Shown: one piece after another, positions 17,230 to 25,975 of the stretch | Position numbering within the stretch: the stretch's first letter is position 1 | How the letters are laid out: each line of letters begins with the position of its first letter | Assembly: GCF_014138605.1 (NCBI RefSeq) | Contig: NZ_JACJHX010000005.1 | Span: 62,001 to 126,000 of the forward strand | DNA: 64,000 nucleotides | From: Peribacillus huizhouensis | Lineage (GTDB): Bacteria; Bacillota; Bacilli; Bacillales; DSM-1321 | Reading direction: 5' to 3' | Notes under the pieces: generated by a model | Database searches by the model: none | Told to the model about the DNA's origin: nothing | The model's input: the letters and a program-made list of their open reading frames with translations, nothing else | Position numbers and translations under genes: made by a program

Positions 17230-17550
17230 TTATTCCCGTTCTGCGATGACGGCTGTTCCGTACGCAACGATTTCACTCATGTTTTGACCGATTTCTCCAG
17301 AATCAAAGCGCATCATGATGATTGCGTTAGCCCCCATCACTTTTGCATTTTCCACCATTCGATCCATCGCTTGCTTGCGGGCATCTTCAAGCATTTCTGT
17401 ATATTGGTTAATTTCTCCGCCTATAAGTCCTTTTAAAGAAGCAACGATGTCTTTACCGATCCCTCTTGCTCGTACCGTTAAGCCGAATACAGGTCCTTTA
17501 ATTTCTGTTACTTTGTAGTTGGCGATATTTTCCGTAGTGACAATGATCAT
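17230..17550 (-). CDS. YbjQ/UPF0145 family protein
   Basis: This 106-residue protein belongs to the YbjQ family, annotated in databases as a heavy-metal-binding domain, although there is no cysteine in this copy and the biochemical role is not established. Diagnostic segments are TTENIANYKVTEIKGPVFG at the start, a central helix with DARKQAMDRMVENAKVMGAN, and AIIMMRFDS. The family forms pentamers with a buried core. AGGTGC precedes the ATG. Confidence 0.88.
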   Translation of the reverse strand: MIIVTTENIANYKVTEIKGPVFGLTVRARGIGKDIVASLKGLIGGEINQYTEMLEDARKQAMDRMVENAKVMGANAIIMMRFDSGEIGQNMSEIVAYGTAVIAERE

Positions 17551-17821
17551 GTTACATGCACCTCATTTTAAGAAAAGTTTATACATTATACCTTTATTCT
17601 ACAGTTTTATTTATATGCCCGCCATCTTTAAGGTGAATTAAACCACTATTAAAAAAGGAAACTAGAACATTTAGATAAACATTTTTTACATGACTACGCT
17701 ATGAAATTTCAAAAACAAGGTAAAACAGTGTATAACAAAAGGGTGTGAAAAAAGTTTTGGATACAAAGAACTATTTAGAATATTTCCGAGGTACCCGTAT
17801 ATGATGTAGTAGGGGGTGGGA

Positions 17822-18205
17822 ATGATGGGAATTAAATTGATGAAAATCGGTGTCGTGTATTTTTTGATAGGCATTTTATTCGGATTGTACATGTCTGCAA
17901 CACACGAGTTTGCATTAAAAACGGTCCATGTTCACCTTAATATGTTAGGGTGGATGTCGCTATCATTGGCTGGTATTTTTTATCATCTTTTTCCTCAGCT
18001 TGCTCAAACAACATCGGCAAAAGTTCATTTCTGGTTGCACAATATTGGTTTACCAATCATGATGATTTGTATTGCTTTAGCGATTTATGACGTAGGTGGC
18101 GAAGTATTCTTCCCGATTGCTACGATTGGGGGAGTAGTCACCGTTATCGGGGTGTGCTTCTTTGGGTATAATGTGTTGAAACATTTAAAGGTGGAGAGTA
18201 AATAA
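17822..18205 (+). CDS. Small cytochrome oxidase subunit I-like membrane protein
   Basis: The protein has 127 residues with four predicted membrane helices. His-rich motifs resemble heme-copper oxidase subunit I (VHVHLNMLGWMSL, YHLFPQ, HFWLHNIGLP), but only about a quarter of a real oxidase is present, so it cannot be a complete one. Such short proteins are widespread in Bacillaceae and often annotated as cytochrome-c oxidase; a heme-binding or nitric-oxide-sensing role is only inference. The start is the ATG at 17822 behind AGGGGGTGGG; 17825 is equally possible. Confidence 0.75.
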   Translation: MMGIKLMKIGVVYFLIGILFGLYMSATHEFALKTVHVHLNMLGWMSLSLAGIFYHLFPQLAQTTSAKVHFWLHNIGLPIMMICIALAIYDVGGEVFFPIATIGGVVTVIGVCFFGYNVLKHLKVESK

Positions 18206-18255
18206 GTGAAACTTATTCACTAATATTAAGCTGAACTTCAGAGTTGATATCTTTT

Positions 18256-18344
18256 TAGGGTCTGACCTCGCACGCTAAATCAGTATGTAGTGTCTCGTAC
18301 ACATATCTTTTACTGTATTTAGTTGTTGCGGGGTCTGACCCTTG
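18256..18344. repeat. Family A palindromic repeat, copy at 18.3 kb
   Basis: AGGGTCTGACCTCGCAC on the left mirrors TTGCGGGGTCTGACCCTT on the right. Inner arms have AAATCAGTATGTAGTG and ACTGTATTTAGTTG. It is nearly identical in layout to the copy at 51229. It sits between convergent genes and may terminate both. Confidence 0.8.
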
Positions 18345-18372
18345 TCCGTGTCACTTAATAATAAGCAATGTT

Positions 18373-18750
18373 TTACATCGTTTCTCTTTGATTTGCTTTA
18401 AGGAGATCACGGATTTCTGTCAATAGCTCTTCTTCTTTTGTCATGGATGGGGGAGCTTCCTTGACTTTTTTCTCGCGTGTGTAAAGTTTATTGAACAGCT
18501 TAATAAATAAGAAAATCGAAATAGCTACTATGATAAAGTCAACGATCGTTTGAATAAAGATTCCATATTTTACTGCTTTATAAGATAAATCAGTGAAATC
18601 AATTACACCGAGCAAAAGGCTAATTAATGGCATGATGATGTCATTAACGAGTGAGGTAACAATTTTACCGAAAGCTGCACCGAGAATAACCCCGATTGCT
18701 AGGTCAATCACATTCCCACGCATCGCAAATTCTTTAAATTCCTTAATCAT
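18373..18750 (-). CDS. mscL: Large-conductance mechanosensitive channel MscL
   Basis: MscL is a pentameric inner-membrane channel that opens under membrane tension to release solutes on hypo-osmotic shock. The product has 125 residues. TM1 contains the gate sequence [19 protein letters not shown] with the conserved GVILG packing motif. The periplasmic loop is short. TM2 (about 70-92) and a C-terminal helix ([12 protein letters not shown]) follow. AAGGAG precedes the ATG. It is a single-gene unit. Confidence 0.97.
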   Translation of the reverse strand: MIKEFKEFAMRGNVIDLAIGVILGAAFGKIVTSLVNDIIMPLISLLLGVIDFTDLSYKAVKYGIFIQTIVDFIIVAISIFLFIKLFNKLYTREKKVKEAPPSMTKEEELLTEIRDLLKANQRETM

Positions 18751-18977
18751 TTTAGATAACTCCTTTGTAAAAAGAATAAAAGAAATATATCATGTTTCGC
18801 ATGATGATAACATGATATTGGTGAAATTAGTAAATAAGACTTACTTTAATTAGGTGGAAAAATAAGAGGGGCTTTTAAGGATGATATGTTTCCTTTTTGG
18901 CAAATTACTAGATTGTAAAAAAAATTTCATTTCTGCCGATACAATAAGTAAGTGAATGCGAGCGGAGTGTGATAGGT

Positions 18978-20936
18978 ATGCAAATTCTTCAAAATGCTAA
19001 TCTTCTATTACAAAATATTAGTGGGAAATCGGCAAAGTTACATGTCGGGGATATAGTACAAGTGACAGTGAAAGAACGGTTAAGTGATCAAGAAGCTGTT
19101 GTTTCTGTGAATGGGAAACTATTTACGGTGAAATTTGAAGGAGAAATCCCTAGTGAAAACCGTATTTCGATTGAAATTACAGGAAAGACAAATGAAGGCT
19201 CATTTCTAGTACGAGTTTCCGAACGAGATGCTAGTGAAACAAATATGCAGCAAAAAAACATTCAAGAACAACCTAAACAGCCATTAACTGATGCTGTAAA
19301 AGTGTTTACTGACAAAGGAATTGTTGTGACAAAAGAAAATCTTGCTGCTCTTAAAAAATATTTGAATAATGATAGCGGAACAATTGACCAAAAAATGGCG
19401 ACATTGAAGATTATTGCGGACAAACAAATCCCGATAACTGATCTAAGTCTGAAATCTGTTCATGAAGCATTACATGGCCCGGCCATTTCTGATACATTAT
19501 TTTCGATTTTGGATAAGATGGATGCCCCAGTGCAAGAGAATATGCCCCAACCTAATGCAGACGATAAGATATCTGCCCCGGCATTATCGAAAAATCTAGC
19601 AAATGAGTTGAGTGCTAATCAAAAAGCCAACGAGGATTTTTTAACAACCGTTCAGCCTGCAAATCGTCAACCAATAGAGACTTCTAATCCTAATCATGCA
19701 GAAGGAGAGATATCTCCTGTCATCTCAGAAATGGAAATGAACACGAAACAAATCTCCGAAACAGAAAATTACTTAATAAATGAAGCTGTTCAAAGTTTAA
19801 AAGTAGATTCAAAGAACGTTATTGTGACGGAAATAACAGAAAAAATGGCGCAAATGGCTATTGATTTTAAAAAGGTACGTCAAGAGATTAGTAGAAACTT
19901 AGATACGATCACAAAAATGGTTGAACACCGACATGTACAGCCAGCGAATGTTCAGCAAATTATGGAGTCGACGATTCATAAACTAGATAAAGCAATTTTA
20001 CAGAGCGATTTCCTTTTATATGCGGATATGGGGACGGAAAAAAAGCTGTTATCAGCAAGCTCTCAATTAGCAGAAGCGAAGAAATTTCTTGAACAAGGTG
20101 AATATGCTAAGGCACACCAAATTGTTAAAGAAGTGAAAGCCAATGTAGAATCGATCATTTTCAAGCCATCGGATGTAAAAATAAAACATATGATTACGGA
20201 TAAGTTTCCAATTGAATCACAGTCTTCGACAAAACAAGTCGCCAATTTGATTCACCAAACGGTTCAACCGTTTACTGAAACGGGTTCAATATCAAGAACC
20301 GTATACGAAATGGTTCGTAAGCTTGGGTTAACGCATGAGACGGAAACAGCCGTTACGCTGATGACTAAGTCTGGTCATCAAGAACCGAATCAAAATAATG
20401 AGAACTTGAAAGCAGCTCTATTGCGGCTTATACGGAGTGAGGATGTCAAACCGCATCTACAACAGCAGGCTGAGCAAGCCGTCCAGCACATCACAGGGCA
20501 GCAGCTACTTAATAAACCGGATTCTTCTGGACTGCAAAATTTATTCTTTCAGATTCCGTATTTACTCGATAAACAAGTGGAAAACGTGAAGATTTATCTA
20601 AATTCGCGCAAAAATGGCGAGAAGGTCGATTGGGAAAATTGTCAATTAATTTTTTCACTTGAAACGAAGAAGCTAGGTGAAATCGGCGTTGTCCTAACGG
20701 CGGCTAATCGCAAGGTCGGCCTCTCTTTTAAAAGTGATAAGGAAGAGCTCCAAAGGATTGTGAGCGATATGACTGAAGTGACGAAAGAACGCTTTGCTGA
20801 TATTGGGTATCAATTGAATGCAATCGGCGTTAAACCGGCAGAACTTATAGAAGAAAATAGGGCTGCTAAGGCAATTGTGAAACCGGAAAGCCGCGAAGCA
20901 CTGCAAAAAGAGAAAGGTTTTGATTTTTCAATATGA
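18978..20936 (+). CDS. ylqG: YlqG-like protein with a FliK C-terminal-like domain
   Basis: The ATG at 18978 has GGAGTG 8-9 bp upstream and is preferred to the in-frame GTG at 18969. The product has 652 residues. The N-terminal 90 residues form a beta-rich domain (ISGKSAKLHVGDIVQVTVKE). A long, low-complexity helical, Gln/Glu-rich middle follows. The last 130 residues look like the hook-length control FliK C-terminal fold (NCQLIFSLETKKLGEIGVVL; LSFKSDKEELQRIVSDMTEV). It overlaps the FlhB-C-like gene by 4 bp. In B. subtilis the ylqG-ylqH pair lies away from this region, so its place among filament genes here is notable. The exact role is unknown. Confidence 0.75.
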   Translation: MQILQNANLLLQNISGKSAKLHVGDIVQVTVKERLSDQEAVVSVNGKLFTVKFEGEIPSENRISIEITGKTNEGSFLVRVSERDASETNMQQKNIQEQPKQPLTDAVKVFTDKGIVVTKENLAALKKYLNNDSGTIDQKMATLKIIADKQIPITDLSLKSVHEALHGPAISDTLFSILDKMDAPVQENMPQPNADDKISAPALSKNLANELSANQKANEDFLTTVQPANRQPIETSNPNHAEGEISPVISEMEMNTKQISETENYLINEAVQSLKVDSKNVIVTEITEKMAQMAIDFKKVRQEISRNLDTITKMVEHRHVQPANVQQIMESTIHKLDKAILQSDFLLYADMGTEKKLLSASSQLAEAKKFLEQGEYAKAHQIVKEVKANVESIIFKPSDVKIKHMITDKFPIESQSSTKQVANLIHQTVQPFTETGSISRTVYEMVRKLGLTHETETAVTLMTKSGHQEPNQNNENLKAALLRLIRSEDVKPHLQQQAEQAVQHITGQQLLNKPDSSGLQNLFFQIPYLLDKQVENVKIYLNSRKNGEKVDWENCQLIFSLETKKLGEIGVVLTAANRKVGLSFKSDKEELQRIVSDMTEVTKERFADIGYQLNAIGVKPAELIEENRAAKAIVKPESREALQKEKGFDFSI

Positions 20937-21232
20937 GGCAAACACAGTATTTTCATCCGAAAAAAGTCCGGACCATGAATGGACCAACTGCTGCGGTGAT
21001 AAAATATGATAACAATCAAGAGGTAGCGCCAACGATTATTGCCCAAGGATCGGGACAAGTTGCCAAAAGGATTATTGAGTTAGCGCAACAGAACAATATT
21101 CAAATGCAGGAAGATGAATCGTTAATCGGCACATTGCTCAATATTGATCTTGGAGAATCCGTTCCACCACAGCTCTATGCAGCTATTGCGGAGATTTTGC
21201 TTTTATTAGAAGAAATCGAGAAAAAATACTAG
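20933..21232 (+). CDS. ylqH: Stand-alone FlhB C-terminal-domain protein (YlqH-like)
   Basis: The 99-residue protein corresponds to the cytoplasmic domain of the flagellar export gate FlhB, without the membrane part. It starts near the autocleavage region: NGPTAAVIKYD aligns with the FlhB NPTHYAVALKYD segment, but the cleavable Asn-Pro-Thr-His is changed to NGPT. The remaining core (APTIIAQGSGQVAKRIIELA, then IDLGESVPPQLYAAIAEIL) is intact. Family members can partly replace FlhB-C in B. subtilis motility, as I recall. ATGA overlap with the ylqG-like gene shows coupling with the FliK-like protein, the natural partner of FlhB-C. Confidence 0.88.
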   Translation: MRQTQYFHPKKVRTMNGPTAAVIKYDNNQEVAPTIIAQGSGQVAKRIIELAQQNNIQMQEDESLIGTLLNIDLGESVPPQLYAAIAEILLLLEEIEKKY

Positions 21233-21259
21233 ATTTGCTTACATGAAAAGGTGATATAT

Positions 21260-21697
21260 ATGGATGTTCAACGATTAACAAGAACCACGCCTTCTAAGCT
21301 GGCATCAGTGCAGGAAGTTGCAAAAGGCTCCATCCAGTTTCAATCTGTGATGGATAAGAAACGTCATGAAATAAATTATGAGCGATTAACGAAGAAAGTA
21401 GCGGAACTTGAAATACAGGGAAACAAACTCGCAGAAAACAGCACGGTCGATAATCTCCGTAAATATAAACGAATGATTAAAGACTTCATGGATGATGCTG
21501 TAAAAAATGGGCTTGAACTTCAGGAACAGCGTGGTTTCAATCATAGAGGTTCTACGAAAATTTATAAGCTTGTTAAAGAAGTGGACAAGAAAGTGATTGA
21601 ACTTACAAACGAAGTGCTTGATAAAGAGAAAAATGGATCTAATATCCTAAACCTAGTCGGTGAAATTAAAGGAATGTTAATCAATATTTATACTTAA
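21260..21697 (+). CDS. YaaR family protein (DUF327)
   Basis: The ATG at 21260 follows AAAAGGTG by 6-7 bp. The product has 145 residues and is largely helical, with a conserved basic region KYKRMIKDFMDDAVKNGLEL and a C-terminal helical hairpin. The family is common in motile Bacillota and is often near flagellar genes. Its function is unknown. It ends in a terminator that separates it from the sigma-D flaG operon. Confidence 0.85.
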   Translation: MDVQRLTRTTPSKLASVQEVAKGSIQFQSVMDKKRHEINYERLTKKVAELEIQGNKLAENSTVDNLRKYKRMIKDFMDDAVKNGLELQEQRGFNHRGSTKIYKLVKEVDKKVIELTNEVLDKEKNGSNILNLVGEIKGMLINIYT

Positions 21698-21728
21698 CTC
21701 TGCCTTAAATAGAGCAGGGTTTTCTTTT
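21698..21728 (+). terminator. Terminator after the yaaR-like gene
   Basis: CTCTGC/GCAGGG stem (6 bp, one G-U pair) with a T-rich tail TTTTCTTTTG. Confidence 0.65.
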
Positions 21729-21751
21729 GTTCATTATCTATTAATAAAACC

Positions 21752-21778
21752 TAAATTTTCTCAAGTTTTCTCCGATAT
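21752..21778 (+). promoter_or_regulatory. Sigma-D promoter of flaG-fliD-fliS-fliT
   Basis: TAAA (21752-21755), exactly 15 bp, then TCCGATAT (21771-21778). This matches the Bacillus sigma-D consensus TAAA-N15-GCCGATAT except for one base. It lies 35 bp before the flaG start and drives late flagellar genes. Confidence 0.9.
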
Positions 21779-21813
21779 ATATGATAACTATACGAATATT
21801 GGAGGCAAATGCG

Positions 21814-22176
21814 ATGTTGGAGAGCCTTTCTACGAATGTCCTTTCCTCGCAACTTAGAACAGCCATCTCAGAAGGAGTCAGTTCATATTATCAAAGAGAA
21901 ATAGACACGATTGTCTATAGTGAAAAAGGGGCAAAAGAAGCGAATGATCCATCCAAAAAGCAAGTACTGGATGTTGTAGAAAGCCTTAATCAATTTCTGC
22001 AACCCACTCATACTTCTGTCCGGTTTGAGTTTCATGAAAAATTAAATGAGTATTACGTCAAAGTTGTGGATGATGATACAGACGAAACCGTTCGCGAAAT
22101 CCCATCAAAAAAACTATTGGACTTCTATGCGGCTATGACAGAATTTGTTGGTATTATGGTAGACGAAAAAATATAA
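21814..22176 (+). CDS. flaG: Flagellar protein FlaG (YvyC)
   Basis: The start is the ATG at 21814, 8 bp after GGAGG. The product has 120 residues with a disordered N-terminal third and the conserved FlaG core (LNQFLQPTHTSVRFEFHEKL; YYVKVVDDDTDETVREIPSK). FlaG proteins influence filament length or the stability of the filament-cap region. It is the first gene of the sigma-D operon; fliD begins 14 bp later. Confidence 0.93.
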   Translation: MLESLSTNVLSSQLRTAISEGVSSYYQREIDTIVYSEKGAKEANDPSKKQVLDVVESLNQFLQPTHTSVRFEFHEKLNEYYVKVVDDDTDETVREIPSKKLLDFYAAMTEFVGIMVDEKI

Positions 22177-22190
22177 GCAGGTGATGAATA

Positions 22191-23750
22191 ATGGTACGAG
22201 TTAGTGGACTAGCAAGTGGTATGGATATTGATGAACTCGTTAAGAGTATGATGCAGGCGGCACGCGTGCCGATGGATAAATTAACACAAAAGAAAACCTA
22301 TTCGGAGTGGCAGCGGGATGACTACCGTTCGATGAATACAGCATTGCTCGAGCTTGATACGCTTATTCGTGAAGGAATTGGGATGCAGAAATCGTTTATT
22401 AAGAAAACAGTAAGGGTTTCGGATCCAGAAGCGATTTCTGTGAAAAATATCAATTCTACAAGTGATTTTTCGGGAACTTTGAAGGTTGATAATCTTGCAA
22501 CAGCTGCGACGATGTTCAGTAAAAACAAAACTTCGGTAGATGATCAGAAAAAAACATTAAAAGACTTGGGATTAATGTTAGATGGGGAATCCCAAACTAT
22601 TACAATACTAGCTATTAATAAAGATGGAGGCTTTGATACAGAGGTCCAGAAAGATGAAAATGGCAAAGATGTCATGGTGAATAAGCCATATACTCTTACA
22701 ATCAATTCTACAGATACGCTAGAGAGTGTTATAAACAAGATAAATGCAGACTCTGGAGTTACCGTTTTTTTTGATCAGCAAACACAAAAGTTCTCAATGA
22801 CGGCTAAGAATACTGGGGATGTAAAGACTTTAGCAGAAATTCAATTAAAGGGCGACCTCTTTACGAAAACCATGCAATTGGATACAACGAGTTATCGAGC
22901 GTTTCAAAGTGGTAGCGGGTCAGTCGGTACAAATGCTTCTGTAATCTACAATGGTTTGAAAATTGAAAGGTCTTCCAACACCTTCACGATTAACGGTGCG
23001 GAAATTACTTTGAAAAAGGAGACTACTGATCCAGTTACTTTCTCTTCAACAGCAGATGTCGACGCAATCCTAGATACAGTCACGAAGTTTGTAACTAAAT
23101 ATAATGAAGTTATTGCAAAAATTAAAGATAAAACTGGTGAATCTAAATATCGAAGCTTCACACCTTTAACTGCGGAACAAAAAAAAGCGATGACCGAGGA
23201 TGAAGTCAAGCTTTGGGAAGAAAAAGCGAAGAGTGGGACATTAAAGAATGATTCTACCCTCAAGAGCTTGTTAACTACAATGAGGTCTTCCCTTTATACA
23301 TCTGTTAGCGGATTGAATGGAACGGATTCCTTAAGCAAGCTTGGAATTACAACTACAAGTAATTATCTAGATGGTGGGAAATTAACGATTGACGAAGATA
23401 AACTTCGTGCTGCAATTTCTGAAGATCCAAATGCTATTTATAATTTGTTTATGAAGGAAGATAGTAAAAAAGACGGTAGTGAAACAGGAGAAATGGGTTT
23501 AGCTCGTCGATTAAGAGCTAATCTTAAGGCATCTATGGCAACAATTACTGAACAAGCGGGTAAAGCTGGTTCCCTAAATAATAATTTTACAATTGGAAAG
23601 TCACTTAATAGTTTGGAAACAAGAATCTCAGCGTTTGAAGCGAAATTAACGAAACTAGAAACACGTTATTATAATCAATTCACTGCCATGGAAAAAGCAA
23701 TTCAAAGAGCGAATAGTCAAAGTGCTTCGTTGATGCAATATTTTAGTTAA
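22191..23750 (+). CDS. fliD: Flagellar filament cap protein FliD (HAP2)
   Basis: FliD caps the growing filament and folds incoming flagellin. The product has 519 residues. The N-terminal D0 motif RVSGLASGMDIDELVKSMM and the following KLTQKKTYSEWQRDDYR are family signatures. The variable domain lies in the middle. The C-terminal coiled coil with ISAFEAKLTKLETRYYNQFT and the ending MEKAIQRANSQSASLMQYFS is canonical. A GGTGATGAATA site precedes the ATG. Confidence 0.97.
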   Translation: MVRVSGLASGMDIDELVKSMMQAARVPMDKLTQKKTYSEWQRDDYRSMNTALLELDTLIREGIGMQKSFIKKTVRVSDPEAISVKNINSTSDFSGTLKVDNLATAATMFSKNKTSVDDQKKTLKDLGLMLDGESQTITILAINKDGGFDTEVQKDENGKDVMVNKPYTLTINSTDTLESVINKINADSGVTVFFDQQTQKFSMTAKNTGDVKTLAEIQLKGDLFTKTMQLDTTSYRAFQSGSGSVGTNASVIYNGLKIERSSNTFTINGAEITLKKETTDPVTFSSTADVDAILDTVTKFVTKYNEVIAKIKDKTGESKYRSFTPLTAEQKKAMTEDEVKLWEEKAKSGTLKNDSTLKSLLTTMRSSLYTSVSGLNGTDSLSKLGITTTSNYLDGGKLTIDEDKLRAAISEDPNAIYNLFMKEDSKKDGSETGEMGLARRLRANLKASMATITEQAGKAGSLNNNFTIGKSLNSLETRISAFEAKLTKLETRYYNQFTAMEKAIQRANSQSASLMQYFS

Positions 23751-23777
23751 GAGAAGTAAGAAAGGAAGGTTGTACAT

Positions 23778-24179
23778 ATGGCCATAAATAATCCATACCA
23801 ATCTTATCAACAAAATTCTGTGAATACAGCGTCTCCAGGTGAACTGACTTTAATGTTGTATAATGGCTGCTTGAAGTTCATGATGCTTGGGAAGAAGGCT
23901 ATTGAAGAAGGCAATATTGAAGAAAAAAATAAGAACCTCCTTAAGGCGCAAAATATCATTCATGAATTAATGGTCACATTAAATATGGATGTCGCTGTGT
24001 CCAAGGATATGATGACCCTCTACGACTTCATGAATCGCCGCCTTATTGAAGGGAATATGAAAAATGATCTTGGGGCGATAGAAGAAGTTGAGGGATTGGT
24101 TAAGGAATTCCGTGATACGTGGAAAGAAGCGATTCAAATGAATCGAAAAAATCAGTTTACTCAAAGTGGGCAGGTATAA
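23778..24179 (+). CDS. fliS: Flagellin export chaperone FliS
   Basis: FliS wraps the C-terminal D0 segment of flagellin to prevent premature polymerisation. The product has 133 residues. The start NNPYQSYQQNSVNTASPGEL and the helix LTLMLYNGCLKFM are signature features. AAGGAAGG lies upstream of the ATG. Its stop overlaps the fliT start (TAATG). The client site, the flagellin C-terminus, is the part altered by the hag intron. Confidence 0.97.
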   Translation: MAINNPYQSYQQNSVNTASPGELTLMLYNGCLKFMMLGKKAIEEGNIEEKNKNLLKAQNIIHELMVTLNMDVAVSKDMMTLYDFMNRRLIEGNMKNDLGAIEEVEGLVKEFRDTWKEAIQMNRKNQFTQSGQV

Positions 24180-24523
24180 TGTCGCTTCAGAAATTCAATG
24201 ATTGTACGATCGAATTGTTATCGATCTTAAACCGTCAAGAATTAGAAGAACGTGATGATACAATCAAGCGGATTATCGAACTGCTCGATGAGCGGGAAGA
24301 ATGGATTCATCTTATCAATCCGCCTTTCACTGAAGAAGAATTACAATTAGGACGCCAAGTAGTTCTTCTTAATCAACAGGTTGATAAGTTATTGCTGTTG
24401 CATAAACAAGCGATTCAGCGAGATATTAGACAGTTAAATGAAAAGAAGCAGACGTCGGCCAGATATTCAAATCCTTATGATAATATTTTAGTTGATGGGG
24501 TTTTTTACGATAAAAAAAATTAA
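24179..24523 (+). CDS. fliT: Flagellar chaperone FliT
   Basis: The start is the ATG at 24179, which overlaps the fliS stop; the product has 114 residues. FliT-type chaperones bind FliD and are small and helical. The sequence is two to three charged helices (LEERDDTIKRIIELLDEREE) with a conserved NPYDNILVDGVFYDKK tail found in Bacillus FliT. It is the last gene of the flaG operon. Confidence 0.9.
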   Translation: MSLQKFNDCTIELLSILNRQELEERDDTIKRIIELLDEREEWIHLINPPFTEEELQLGRQVVLLNQQVDKLLLLHKQAIQRDIRQLNEKKQTSARYSNPYDNILVDGVFYDKKN

Positions 24524-24548
24524 GCGGTGAATAAAAAGGGGGCTCATA

Positions 24549-24692
24549 AATGTCAGACCTCACACTCTTGCAGGATCTGACACTTAGGGGCACTCTTTTT
24601 TCTGTGACAAGGGTCGACTTCGCAAAATTAGCTCCGCACTGCCTCTTTCGTAAGGTGATATTTTCTTGGGAACCTGAACCTTTTTTCATCTT
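24549..24692. repeat. Adjacent degenerate family A and family B repeats
   Basis: 24549-24594 has GTCAGACCTCACAC facing GGATCTGACAC, a short family A palindrome. 24604-24690 carries a family B variant: CGCAAAATTAGCTCCGCACT, then TAAGGTGATA and GAACCTGAACC. The same blocks recur at 40842 and 41126. No gene is supported in the stretch to 24769. Confidence 0.6.
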
Positions 24693-24769
24693 TGGGGTGG
24701 CAGCAGAAATTCACGAATGTTTTTACGAATGTAATTGTGAAATCGATCACGAATAATCGTAGAATCCTG

Positions 24770-24991
24770 CTAGGCTTGTATAGAAGTAAGATCCGGTTTT
24801 ACGAGTAATAAGGAATTTTTACATTGTTGGCAATCAATGTTTGTGAGCGGTTTAAACTTAATCTTTCTTCTATCTTTTCTGCTATGTTCAAAATAACAAT
24901 ATTGTCTATTACACTCACAATATTTCTGTGATTTAACTAAATGAATATGACCATCTATTTCTACAGTAGGTACATATAATTGATTCATCAT
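24770..24991 (-). CDS. Small cysteine-rich hypothetical protein
   Basis: The protein has 73 residues. It carries a CECNRQYC cluster near residue 25-32 and CQQCKN near 54-58, a spacing that could bind zinc. The middle is basic (SRKDRRKIKFK). A GGAGGTTTCAAAGGA sequence directly before the ATGATG makes it a credible gene. No membrane segment. It lies opposite in strand to the flanking fliT and hpf genes. I do not recognise its function. Confidence 0.6.
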   Translation of the reverse strand: MMNQLYVPTVEIDGHIHLVKSQKYCECNRQYCYFEHSRKDRRKIKFKPLTNIDCQQCKNSLLLVKPDLTSIQA

Positions 24992-25294
24992 TCCTTTGAA
25001 ACCTCCATACTCGTTCCTTTCATTAATTGGATAATTCTTTATTAGTTCTCCTAATATAGGTATATTTATAGTTATAATATGTAATATTATTACTTTATTT
25101 CCCTTTTTAGATACTAGTTACTATATACCTTATGATCAATTTTATCAAGAGTGATATAAGTATATAGAATTATCTAAACTTTTAATGCTCTTCAGTATTA
25201 ATTTTATGTAAAGATTGTTATAATAAAGATGGATACGAACCCCACTATTAATCCAATTTTCTATAGTTTCTTCATGAACTTGGCAAAACTATTT

Positions 25295-25320
25295 GTTTGT
25301 GAAGGAAATGCATAGGGTAT
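25295..25320 (+). promoter_or_regulatory. Sigma-B promoter of hpf
   Basis: GTTTGT (25295-25300), 14 bp, GGGTAT (25315-25320). This fits the general-stress consensus GTTTAA-N12-14-GGGTAT at all -10 positions and most of -35. It is 43 bp upstream of hpf, whose B. subtilis orthologue (yvyD) is known to be sigma-B induced. Confidence 0.85.
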
Positions 25321-25363
25321 CGTAGAACTATATCATATAGTTTTTAGAAGGAGGACTCACTTT

Positions 25364-25918
25364 ATGGACTATAATATTCGTGGTGAAAACATTGAGGTAA
25401 CTCCAGCAATACGGGAATATGTAGAGAAAAAGATTGGAAAATTGGAACGGTATTTTAGCAATTCACCGGATGCAACGGCAATGGTGAATTTACGAGTGAA
25501 TCATAATACATCTAAAGTGGAAGTAACGATCCCAATGACGAATTTGGTGCTCCGTGCAGAAGAGGAAAATGCTGATATGTATGCAGCCATTGACTTGATT
25601 TCTGACAAATTGGAACGGCAAATTCGTAAACATAAAACAAAAGTAAACCGAAAATTCCGTGGTACAAATACGAATGCAGCTGATGTTTTTCCAGTGTTTG
25701 AGGATAAAAACAATGCACCGATTGAAGAAGACGAACTTGAATTAGAGGTTGTCCGCAATAAGCGTTTTGACTTGAAACCAATGGATAGTGAAGAAGCGAT
25801 CTTGCAAATGAATATGCTTGGTCATAGCTTTTTCGTCTATACGAATTCAGATACAAATACGACAAATGTTGTGTACCGTCGTAAGGATGGCCGCTATGGT
25901 TTGATTGAACCAAGCTAA
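25364..25918 (+). CDS. hpf: Ribosome hibernation promoting factor, long form
   Basis: Long HPF dimerises 70S ribosomes into inactive 100S particles in stationary phase or stress. The product has 184 residues. The N-terminal S30AE/HPF domain is residues 1 to about 100 (MDYNIRGENIEVTPAIREYV; KLERYF). A flexible acidic linker follows. The C-terminal dimerisation domain is about 128-184 (VVRNKRFDLKPMDSEEAILQ; GHSFFVYTNSDT; VVYRRKDGRYGLIEP). GAAGGAGG precedes the ATG, and a sigma-B promoter is visible upstream. Confidence 0.97.
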   Translation: MDYNIRGENIEVTPAIREYVEKKIGKLERYFSNSPDATAMVNLRVNHNTSKVEVTIPMTNLVLRAEEENADMYAAIDLISDKLERQIRKHKTKVNRKFRGTNTNAADVFPVFEDKNNAPIEEDELELEVVRNKRFDLKPMDSEEAILQMNMLGHSFFVYTNSDTNTTNVVYRRKDGRYGLIEPS

Positions 25919-25940
25919 ATAAAATAAGTTAAATTATACA

Positions 25941-25975
25941 AGGCCTGATTCTTTCTTAGGAGAGAATCAGGCCTG
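25941..25975 (+). terminator. Strong hairpin after hpf
   Basis: AGGCCTGATTCT / AGAATCAGGCCT, a perfect 12-bp stem with a 10-nt loop. The T tail is short (TGTTATGTTT), so it may act in both directions or as an mRNA-end stabiliser. Confidence 0.75.

Noticed and set aside
17822..18205. Complete cytochrome oxidase subunit I
   Set aside because: It has only 127 residues and four helices; it cannot hold the full heme-copper site.
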